Assembly (NCBI RefSeq): GCF_039555335.1
Contig: NC_092637.1
Coordinates: 38,280,526 to 38,344,525, forward strand
Source of the DNA: Amphiura filiformis
Lineage: Eukaryota; Echinodermata; Ophiuroidea; Amphilepidida; Amphiuridae
Direction: 5' to 3'
Length of the DNA: 64,000 nt
The notes under the pieces are model-generated. The model saw nothing but the letters and a program-made list of their open reading frames with translations. It searched no databases and was not told the origin of the DNA. The translations under genes were made by a program, and so were the position numbers. Below are positions 42,331 through 53,500 of this stretch, one piece after another (the stretch's first letter is position 1; each line of letters starts with the position of its first letter).

Positions 42331-43443
42331 AATCTTTTGTAATAAAATTTGTATGCAACGTTGCCAAATGTTTCAATTTGCAGATATCTTATATGCGCCT
42401 TTGCGTCACTAAAGTTGCGGAATGTACATAAATATTGAGTCTTTTACATTATACTGCATGAATTTTATGAAATTGTAGTCACCTGTGTGTATTTTATGCA
42501 ACTTTGCAGTATTTGTATGCGTAGTATACTTTCATCGAGCTGCAGCTAGGTTAAAAAAGGATGATTCAATTAAATGAATTGATATTTTCAACCTACCCTT
42601 TGAAATAAATGCAATCAACATTTTCTTTTCTGTTTAATATTTTACAGAGATTATTATCTTATGAATTTATAGGCGCCTGTGTGCATTTTATGCAGCGTTG
42701 CACAGTTCTGATGCATATTTGCATTAACATTATAATTCCGTTAAACTTGACATCGTCGAGCTGCAACTAGGTTAGAAACTAGGTTTAAAAAAATAGCAAC
42801 ACAAATCGAGTTATTATGCACTTTCAAAGTATATATTCTGTGTAGCTATTTAGTTATGGCAGAAAAAAGTCACATTACAAAATAAATGGTGGTCTAACGA
42901 GCCGTTTAGTTAAGATGTTTATTACATGCAATATTCGTGAGACAAACAGCAACAAGTTGTGCTGGAGATTATGTTACACCAACATTTGGAAAAGTGATAT
43001 TAAATGTATTATTAAATTTTTGAAAGTTAATATATATTATATACTAGTATTGATATGTTCTGCATAATGTTCTAATATTGTTCTACAATTTTTGGGTTAG
43101 AACTCACAGGTGTTCACTCTTTCTAGATATGTTCAGAAAGTGTTCCCAAAATAGCCATCATAGGTCAACGTGTTCTGGATGTGTTCTAGTGACCTGATAA
43201 TAACCCGGACTTGGAACACATCTAGAACACATTCTAAAACTTAGGGGCTGTGCAATAAAAAAATTTGCCCCCCCCATCCCCCTGTGTCATATGTTTGTAA
43301 CGTTCTTGACAGATGACATTCTAACTTGAGTCAACTTTAGAAACAAAATAATAAGTTTTTTTGTAAAACATACCAGTAAAAGTGATAGTCATCTATATGT
43401 AAATGCAATTCTAACTGAATTAGTCAAATATAAAAACAAGGCA

Positions 43444-43580
43444 CTTTCTGGTAAAACCAGGGATAGTGTATGGTCCCTGGTAAAACATACCAGTACAAAA
43501 AGTTTTACTTGAGTTTTACTTTCTGGTAAAACCAGGGACCGTGCATGGTCCCTGGTAAAACATACCAGTACAAAAAGTTT
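43444..43580. repeat. 76-bp tandem repeat with internal inverted repeat
   Basis: Two units, each reading tctggtaaaaccagggac/a, then tggtccctggtaaaacatacc and agtacaaaaagttt. ggtaaaaccagggac pairs with gtccctggtaaaac only partly. Non-coding. Confidence 0.8.
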
Positions 43581-43773
43581 GACAATAAGTTTTTATTCAA
43601 TATCAGAGGATGCTTACATACATTCCCATAACCCAAGGGTTCTGGCCTTTGTATGTCTGCCTTTTGTACACATGTGGCACAGTTGACCTGCATCCAGACG
43701 TACCTGCCTGTGCGGTGACTTGAACCCCGAACCTCTCGAATGCGGGGCGAGCGCTCTAACCACTGAGCCAAAC
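43578..43773 (-). mobile_element. tRNA-derived SINE
   Basis: The 5' end on the minus strand, tggctcagtggttagagcgc (A box) followed by ggttcggggttcaagtc (B box), is tRNA-like over about 73 bp (43701-43773). An unrelated body follows and ends near aataaaaacttattg. The long body and imperfect acceptor arm argue for a SINE and not a functional tRNA. Confidence 0.8.
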
Positions 43774-44264
43774 ATGATTCAAGTATAGTACTTATGAATA
43801 TGAGCAGTCAGGGTAAACAGTACAAACAACACAAATTACATACCAGTGTACGAGATCAATTAATGATGTTTACCCGCCAGCCTAATATAATCATATAAAC
43901 AAGGAAAATGGCTTATCATGCACTGGAACATAGAAACATTCAAACATTTCAAACTAGCGCACAAGATTAACTTAATAATGCTTAATCGTTATACAGGGGA
44001 AAGAAGAATTACGTTAAGATACATGTAGTTAATCCCTGTCTTTAGTTCTTCTTCTGTTCCGTGGTATATGATGAGACAGCCACCAAAATATCTCCAATAG
44101 TGGAAAATGTTATTAGTTGCATTAAGGGTAGACTTTTGTGTTGTTTTTAAATTCCCACCCCCTCCCCACCAAGAAAGCTGACTACGCCTGGGTCACCACT
44201 TTGGGGTTAGTTGCCAGCTTATACGCAAAACTAAAATAAGCATTACATTTTTCATTTATAGATC

Positions 44265-44450
44265 ATGTCTGTGATATCCAGTTCATGCGCAACTAGGTCA
44301 GATCGAAAATGATTTAAAAAACATGGAATGGATTATAATTCCATTAACTTTCTGAATTATAAACCACCACCTGCACAATAATTACAACGAAGAAAGGAGA
44401 GAAATGTACAATTTGCTGTCTATAAATCCATCACCCATTTATTAGCTTCA
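44265..44450 (+). promoter_or_regulatory. Gene C proximal promoter
   Basis: The block CTGCACAATAATTACAACGA (44371-44390, identical for 25 bp to gene B) is followed by TATAAAT at 44421-44427 and the likely start region agcttcatcattctctatt. The ATG is about 90 bp after the TATA box, as in gene B. Upstream are ggattataattccatta and gatatcc-gttcatgcgcaac, also shared. Confidence 0.65.
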
Positions 44451-44511
44451 TCATTCTCTATTGGAACCATTTTGGCATCGTTTCGTGAGCTGTGTAACAA
44501 GGACCCAAATC

Positions 44512-44580
44512 ATGGCAGCAATCGTTCTGTTTCTCTTGGCTTTGACTTCTTTGACTTCCGCAGCCGTTCCACAGTCTGAG
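44512..44580 (+). CDS. Gene C exon 1: signal peptide
   Basis: 69 nt, phase 0 exit before gtaatt. It encodes MAAIVLFLLALTSLTSAAVP then QSE, a typical signal peptide with likely cleavage near SAA. Start context acccaaatcATGG. Confidence 0.93.
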
Positions 44581-47500
44581 GTAATTACTTTGTTTTTTGT
44601 TTGTTCGACTTGTTTTCTGTTATTAATTCAAATCTGAATTTGGGCAAGTTTGTTTTCCGAGTCATCCGAACCATCAACTCAAGTTCCTAAACGGTTCCAT
44701 ACAAGCAAGTCCACCGGGGCAAGTCCCCCTAAGACATTTTGGTATAATCCAAAAACATAGACTGATTAGTTATGCATCAAATGGGCGGGTTTTTGTTGCT
44801 ACTTTTTGTTATCTTATGAAATTTCCGGCCAAAAAAAGTTGCATTTTTCTACATAGGCTTTTTATGCTTCAATATTTTAAGTGAGTAATTTAATCAAAAA
44901 GAAGCATCTTTCATTTAATTAAATTTAAGCTTTTTTCTGATTTAGGTGTCACACAGTTTGCTGTTTTTATGGTTCAGTGAAAAATAAAATGAATGCTGCA
45001 GCTTATTAATGCCTTTCAACAATGTATAGGCCTTCCGTCATGTGAGATGACTTCCAAGCATTGTTCTTCTCTGCTGTAGATGAAGCTGGTTACCCGCATG
45101 CTGCAGAATTTGCTGCAAAGTCCTTTAAGGTTGGTCTGAACCCTGGAATTATGGAAACTTTCGGCCTCATAACTTCTAAATTGTTGGTCTAAAGTATATA
45201 AAAGTATACATATTTAGAATGGCAAAGACTTGATAAGTTCATCTGTGAGGTCAAAATTCCAAAAATAATGGTTTTGGGCCCACTTCTTTTTTCGTGCATC
45301 GTAACAAAAAAATTCTTGGGCCAATTTCTTTTTTTTTTATTAATTTTTAAAAACTAGATAAAAATATCTAGGACTCGTTTTTTATTTATTTTTTTATTTT
45401 TGGTTAAGGTGGTGCTGTCCCTCACTTGTCCGCTTGTAACAAGTTGAGTCTTGATAACGGCCACCCATATAAATGATTTTGAACCATTCAAGAAATGACC
45501 AATGGAATAAGGGTATTGGGACCCAGCATAAAAGATTTAACCAAAAATCTGTTAATTATCAATGAACAAAAGATTTATCAATATCATTGAAGTTACAGTT
45601 GTTCTTCCTAATAAATTTAAGTACAATGAAAAAAATTCTTAAATTTACGCTTGTTAATGCACACAAAAAAGCCAATTTAGAAAAGTGCAACTTTTGTTTA
45701 TGTATAAAATTTCATAAATAGCTATATGATTTCTCACTGAACCATAAAACATGTTTGAAATGTATAAAAATTAATTCATGAACATCTTAACTTAAGTTAT
45801 TTAGATAAAAGTAAAAAAGAAATATAGACATATTCCATTTTGATTTATTTTCTTTAAGTGAAAGAGGTCCGAAACCAAAAGTGATGCATAAAAAGTCTAT
45901 AGAAAAGTTTATAATTTTATAAATGGCTGTATTTCTCAGTGAAGATAATAAAAAGATACAATAAAACCCCGTTCACTTGTTAACTTGAGAATTGATCAAG
46001 TCGTTTTTGGATTATACCAAAATGTATTAGGGGGGGGGGCTTACTTTTTTGGAACCGTTTATTATAGATACAAAGTAACAGTAACAATATTCCAGTATGC
46101 CCAGAATGTCTATAAAGTAATTTTACCCATTCTTTTGGTTATGACGCTAGTAAATATTTTTTTGGATTTCATAAATTTTCTGAGCTATGTAGATTAAATT
46201 TTATTACGTGGTACAACATTTTTTATTGAACATTGAATACAAGGTGCCCCAACAAAACGCAACCCAACTTTTACCCCTTTTTCATGAGTTTATTTATAAT
46301 CAATGGTCACATTTTGTACAATTCTTCAAAGGTATTGTCTCTGAAAATGTTTGCCTCAAAAATGGTGTAGTTGGCATTTTGCGTCTTTGGGATGTGACAA
46401 TTTAAGTAAAATGAGTCAAAATCAAACTTGCCCACAACATTGACATCCTGCCCTCGAGTATGCATGCAATACATTGTTTTAATGATTGAATCATTTTGTT
46501 CTGCACACGAGAAGTCACCATAAGTCACCAAAAGTGTAGAAACAATCTGAAAGCTACAAGAAAAATTATCTTTCCGCAACACGCTATTCTCAAGTAACCA
46601 GTATTATTGGGTTAAAAATTGACCAAATTATGCCCGCGTAAAATTAACAAAAGACGGCGTCAGTCACGCTATACGCCAAGTGCAGTTCGCATCCAGCTAT
46701 ATGTATGCTATTTCTTGTGGGACCTGAGGACACATCAGATACACAAAATTTTACATACGAGGCCGGGATAGGAGGAATGTCCCTCAGGGCTGCGTTTCAT
46801 AAAACTTTAGATTTAAACTTAAGTTTAATTCTTTATGAAACGCCGCCCTGATATCAAATAATTTTGATTTCTTGAAATTTACGATATAATACAAATTTAT
46901 TTTAACATTTTTGACATTTAACGGTCCTCGAAGTAAATTCTATAAACGTAATGATATATACTGAAAGTGTACGTAGCAGGGATGACAAGCTGTCCGTCAA
47001 ATGAAAATTTTGACATTTCTTATTAAAGATATACATGTATAATCTTCAATATAAAAAAGGTCAAATGTTCAATTTTTAATAATTTGCCATAACATTTCGC
47101 AAATTTAAAAAAAGCAGCCAGGAGGACATTCCTCGTATTCAGAATGCAATTTGATGTGTCAGATGTGCTCCCAGGTGCCAAAAATTCGGTGCAAATTAAA
47201 TAAACGGAATATTTAGTTTGTGCAGATAAACAAATATTTAATAGAAATAATTTGCCACCCAATATGAAGACCTGAGTGCAAGAAGACCGTAAGTCGACTT
47301 TGCCCCTCAACATGTATACACTAACGTTACGTATAGTTTCTTAGGGTTTTATGATGTTTAATACATGTCCAGGGTGAAAACATCATGAAAGGTTGTGAAA
47401 GATTTGTTTTGCCCCTGAACATGTATATAACATTACCAAACTATACGAAACTATACGCAACTTTAGTGTATACGTGTTGAGGGGCCAAGTAGACTTACGG

Positions 47501-50500
47501 TCTTCTTGCGCTTAGGTCTTCATATGTAATAATTTGCCACAACGAAGTGAAATTAGTGAGACTACTAATCTGCTATTCAGCAACATGCATAAAGAACAAA
47601 ATATTAAATATTTGTGTAAAAGGGAAAAAAGGGAAGCATATTTCAAACAACATATTCACCAGATTTTCCTAACATTTTGTATTCAATAAATTAAACATAA
47701 TCCAGCTTCAAAGTAATGAATACAATTGAATAATCCATCACTTTTTACGCGAGTTATGACAAATGAAACGGGTAAATAACTTTTTAGATACTCTCTCTAT
47801 CTTTGTTTTCTCTCTTTTTTTTAATTTTCAGGAGTTTGAACAGAAGTGGGATATCAAAAGTGTAGTACCAGATGTATTAGGTATGTTACTAGTAATACTA
47901 ATATAATTTATAAACAATATAGGCATACTAAAGTAATATGCACACTATTGTCTCATTTCGTGAACAAAGGCCCACCAGTATTGTTATCTTGCGTTTGCTT
48001 TATAATCGTTCACCCAACTGAAACTATAATACCAGCTCATTGCTCATTGCACAGGTAAAACAGAAACATGTACGGTGTGGATTTAACCAGAGAAGATCTG
48101 ATGTAACATAGTTGAGCTGTTTTCAATGAGTGTTATCTTGGTTTAATAGCTTTTAATGGGGTTTAAGTCCTGCAAAGGTCGTGGTGAATTCTATTGTAGA
48201 CATGACTGCATCATGGTTTGTAAATTGGGATCTCACAAATTTGGCATGAGGGGGCAAGGAATTTTTTGCAGGTCGAGAGGGGGGGCAAGCGATTTTTAGC
48301 GAGCCATTTTACCCCCAGGTGGCTCATAATTATTGCAGTCTCTAAATATATATATATATAATAATAAAAACCGTCGTGCTGTGAGAAGCACTCCAGCATT
48401 TTCACCTATTGCACCTTTGTTTAGAACATTTTAATATACAATTCGCTAGATAAAGTTCTAAAATATCAAATACTTACGGATGATCAAGGTCTCCTGCACT
48501 AGTGTGCACGAGAGAGTAGCACGAGATCACCCTAAAATACCCCTTTACCCCTACCGAATTTGCATCGTAACTGTGTCAGGTATTTACAGGAGGATAGCAC
48601 TAACTTCACGGTTTTTGTATTATTTTGTTGGGTTCTTTTACTTTAATCCCGTCAGGCAGCAGTGATTGTTTTTCCAAGAAAGTCAGTATTTAAAGTCACA
48701 AAACATGTGGCACCTCACGTGATCTTGCACTATTGCGCCGTATTTGTCTGTGTGTATGCATTCATGTCTTCGTTTGAAAAGGATATCAATCGTCAAATCA
48801 GATATAATGGTATCTGGTTCACCTGATCCTCACGTATGTACATGGAAAACACTGGGACAATACGTAGTGTATTGTCACGGTGAAGACCGTGCTTGGAAGA
48901 GTATGCTGTATGCTAGCATACGTATGGTTACGGTGTATACCGTTGTCAAAATACCACGTACTTTAGTACAGTAATAACGCCCTCTGTTGGTCATAATTAC
49001 GTATTTTCAACGTAGTAAAGAAATATTTGAGGTAATATGCGACCCCATAGAATATAAAAAGCAGAATATTGGTATGTTAAAAATCAAAATGAGGTATGGG
49101 GCTGGCTGGGTGGCTACGGGGCGTTATCTCAAAAGACAATATTGTTAAGACAATATTGTTCAAGTTTGCGCCGCAGGCTTATAAAGAAACAATGTTGCTC
49201 CAAAAACAATAGCAAACAAGCTTAAACTATAAATTAGCCTCCGATAGAGGGTAGGGCCTGAAGAATGAGGGAAATTATGGGGTAAAGAGTAAAGTAGGCC
49301 TATGAAATGGGTGACGAGCTGTCCGTAAATATAACAGAATTTCGTCATCCTTAAGGTTACTCTTGCTTTCTTGCCCTGCGGGGCCCTTATATTGGGGTCC
49401 CACTTGGAGTGTTTAGTCGTCGTATGGGAGTCTCGGGCCTCGTGCCTGCCGGCCCTGCGGCTTTGATGTTTTTGGTTGATACTGGGCCCCAGCATCAACA
49501 AACAACAATGAGTAACCTTAAGGGTGACGGGTTGTCTCTAATTATAAAAAAATTAACCTTGAGTAACCTTAATGTAACGACCTTGAAATGTAACTTCTAA
49601 AAATACTAGTTTTTATATTCTATAGTGATAACGCATCCCAAAAAGAAAGTATCCAGTTTGATTTTGGTCCATAAGTCAAAGATGGGGTCTTAAATCAAGA
49701 CCTACCAAAAGTATGTTACCGATAAATTTATTCCGCACATTTTGATACCTAATTTGTCTAAATCGATGCAGAATTGATGACACAATGCTCTTTTGAATGC
49801 AATCGCCTCACTTTTAAAAGTTGCAGTAAATTTCTATTGATTTGGTCCTGCTACTCAACATGCTCAATATGAGCAGCGATAGATCAAGGCCAGGGCGCAT
49901 CAGACGTCTCGCTAAAAGCATGCGCCGTAGATGTCTGGCTGGCAGTCATTGATGCAGCAGGATGACATACCAGATATCGACTGTGAAGAGTGAATGGTAA
50001 AACATTGAAGGAGTAAAAGAGCACATGAAGCAGTCTTATACCGTCTGTTATTGTATACCTTTATGAAGAATCTTGAGAAGCAGGAAAACCACATCAATAG
50101 GGATTACTGCAACTTTTAAAATTGAGGTGATTGCATTTAAAAGTTCACTGTGTCATCAATTCTGCATCGATTTGGACAAATGAGGTATCAAACTGTGCGG
50201 AATAAATTCATATGTACCATACTTTTGGTAGGTCTTGATCTAAGACCCCATCTTTGATTTATGGTCCAAAATCAAACTGGATACTTTCTTTTTGGGATGC
50301 GTTTATTACCTAAAATATTTCTTCACTACGTTGAAAATACGTTTTAAAGTGAATTATGACCAACAGAGGGCGCTATTACTGTACTAAAGTACGTGGTATT
50401 TTGACAACGGGATACACCGTGACCATACGTATGCTAGCATACAGCTTACTTTTCCAAGCACGGTCTTCACCGTGACAATACACTACGTATTGTCAGTGTT

Positions 50501-53500
50501 TTCCATGTACAATATGTGTGTATTGGGTCATCTGGTTCCCGACATGAATTGTTGATTTTATAAGTAGTTAAAGAAAATCAGACAATATTGACTTCGGTGT
50601 TAGAGTAAAGTACCAATGAATCGATAAGCAACTCCATCCAATGTATTTGAATGATGCGATAAAATTTAGGAAACCGGTAACAACGTTTGCACAGTATCTT
50701 TTGTGGGACCTGAGAACACATCAGACATATCGAATTGCATTCTGAATATCCAGAATGTTCTTATGATATCAAAAATTCACGATATGATATAAATTGTATG
50801 GCAAATTATTAAACTTTGATATTTTTATATTTTTGATACTTAACAGTCCTCAAAGTAAACTTAGTAAATAATACATTTTGGTGGGATAATCTATATCTTT
50901 AATATGGAAGGTCAAAATTTTCTTATGATGGACGGCTTTTTATCCCAGCTACATACACTTTAAGTACATATCATTAGATTTACACAATTTACTTAGAGGA
51001 CTGATAAATTTCATGACAAATTTAAAGACGATATAATTCAAAAATTGTATTCATCTATTGCTATGGTAGTTAATCCTGTTACAGCATCACTTCTACGGCG
51101 AATATATGCTACTTGGGCATAACCAACGCACTTTCTAAATGAATGGAGTGGCTATGCACCGTGAGCAAGTAACTTCATTTGATGTGCTTTTCGTGATTGA
51201 ATCAGATTAAGATTACATAGCACGTTTGTGCAACCTCTGTTTTATTACTTCTATGATCAAACAAACAAAAGTTAACAATGCGAGTTATTATGTCGTAATT
51301 TATTGTCTACTATTATTTTAATGTTTATGTCACTATAGTTGTGTTCACACGGTCGGAATAATTACCGGTAATAAGAGACTTAAAAGTCACTTATCACCAG
51401 TAATAAGTCACTATTACCGGTTATAAGTCGTTTATTACCGGTAATAACTCACTTATGTCCGACCGTGTGAACACGACTTATAATAAATTATAGTATAAAG
51501 ATTATAACATTATGTACCCATGTGTTTTCTGTACCTATTTTGATTGTGTGTGAATGATAGATATTACAAATGGTGACGCCGAAGTCGTGAAAAGACAGAC
51601 TACTGGTAAGATAGTGACTTTAAGCAAGGCTGAGAAGGATGCCATATTAAACAGACATAATGAGTTAATGGGTCAGGTGTCCCCATCAGCAGAAGATATG
51701 GAGTACATGGTAAATGGTTTGTACTTTGTTTAGTCTATCCTTTCTAGTGTGTTTATTCGTTGGTCTAAACGAATTATTAAAGGCTTAATGTACGATTTCC
51801 TTCAAATTTTGAATTTGTCATTTGTCACTTTGTCAAAATGTTGAAATAATACTAGTAATAATGATCGGGAATGGTTTCTGTCCATTTTGAGCTGAAATAA
51901 ACGAGGTAACGTGAAAGAAACACTGCTTGTTATTTTGGCCGTTTAACACGCAGTTCTATGGGCGGACATAAAGTCATAATTTCTTTAATTATGACTTTAT
52001 GTCGAACTTTGCTCTGTTTACCTACAAATACAACAAATTTGGCTGATTCCATTTAGGTGCAAGTTGTGACATGTGTAAACATTACAAATATGCCAAAAAA
52101 ATCAGGTTTGAAAAAAATTAACCAAATTCATATTATAAGATCGTACATTATGACTTTAAACTAAATAACATCCCTGATGTTGTAAGCGAACAAAGAAAAT
52201 AATAATCTACACTGACCCATACAGATCATAGATCATAGTTCATAGTTCATAGTTATTTTATTTCCATGATTAAAAAACAAACAGAATAGAAAATAGCAAC
52301 ATACAATTAGATGGAAGAGGTACAACGAAAGGCAATAAGCCTGCAAAATGTTGACCCCTCATACAAAACTGAGAAAATACTACCTTACAAAAATACTACC
52401 AAAAAACAAAGCCAAATATATATATATATACTAAAACATGTACCAAACAAGCACAATAAACTTACAATACAATAGCAATTTGAATGAACACGGTTATAGT
52501 TTATAATATTTTCATATTTAGTGACTGCAAAAAATAAGCACTGTCCAGATTTCTTTCTTTTAAAATGACTTATTAAATCAGAACACTGTGAAAGTGTCAA
52601 ATGAACACCAAACAGAGGCAAATTAGCAGTTAACACCAAAGAGTGTAAACACCCGTGGAGCACTTTCTCGGTGTTTGACACCACGGAGTTTTTAGAATGT
52701 AGCTGTCCCAATAAAGTTCACCATGGATAAAAAATCGTTTATCTTCGTTTTAAATTATCTAGTATTGGGATGACAATGAGGCTAATGCGGCTGAACAATG
52801 GGCTGCAGCTTGTACAAGGGGACACGATCGAGGCGGCCAAAATCAATATGCTGCCGGTGGCTCTTTAAAGTTACCTCAGGGTGGCGTTGATGCGACCAAT
52901 GCTTGGTATGATGAATACAAGAACTATAATTACGACGCAAATAGTTGCTCGGGCGTTTGTGGTCATTACACCCAAGTAAGTCAATAATACTATAGTTCTA
53001 GTACGTAAAATGATATATTATTATTATTTATTGTTATTCACGGTTTATTCAAACACACTAAAAAAACACATCTAAAAGCTAATTTACTGTGCAGCCCACA
53101 GATATAAAAAATACAACCAAAAGTGCTTCAATTACAGAGAAGAGGAAGTGTTCCTCTCTATCGTTAAATAAGAAGAAACATAGCCCGCTAAATCGTTAAA
53201 AGTTAGGCGGGTAACGCAAAGGGGAAGCTATTGTTTCTCCCTATAGTCAATTTCCCCTCATAGCCTTGTTTTTAAAGGTCAAGGAGTCGAACCTGCATTT
53301 TTTACATGACGGAGTGCCCATCTTTCTTTCGTTAACGATTAGGCCAAACGTCACCGTGAAATGTTGTGGGGCATCGCCCAGCATTTAAGAATGGCCGTAC
53401 CCATTTGTGCAACTGGGTGGAGAGGAGTAATCGAGATAAAGTGCCTTACTCAAGGGCACAGCACGATGACGTCGCCGGAGCTCGAACCCACGACCTTTCC

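Larger units (their letters stand above)
42065..44511. other. Intergenic region between divergent genes B and C
   Basis: 2.45 kb shared upstream region. Both ends carry the conserved proximal promoter (42120-42330 and 44265-44450). The middle holds a 76-bp tandem repeat (43444-43580), a tRNA-derived SINE (43578-43773) and C-rich or G-rich runs. The parts 42330-43440 and 43780-44260 are unassigned. Confidence 0.6.
44581..47831 (+). other. Gene C intron 1
   Basis: 3.25 kb. Contains an element related to the palindromic MITE (45123-45410), an inverted pair of the gggacctgag repeat (about 46712-46790 and 47100-47180) and another inverted pair (about 47256-47345 and 47440-47525, tgaagacct/aagaccgtaagtc). 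Other parts are AT-rich and unassigned. Confidence 0.55.
47881..51560 (+). other. Gene C intron 2
   Basis: Collinear with gene A intron 2 apart from the 1.7-kb foldback insertion (48821-50529). It contains the ACCGGT MITE (51341-51474) and the gggacctgag repeat (50690-51060). It lacks the 219-bp MITE of gene A. Confidence 0.75.

Noticed and set aside
43701-43773. Possible tRNA gene on the minus strand
   Set aside because: A and B boxes are present, but the acceptor arms do not pair well and a long unrelated body follows, so it is annotated as a SINE.
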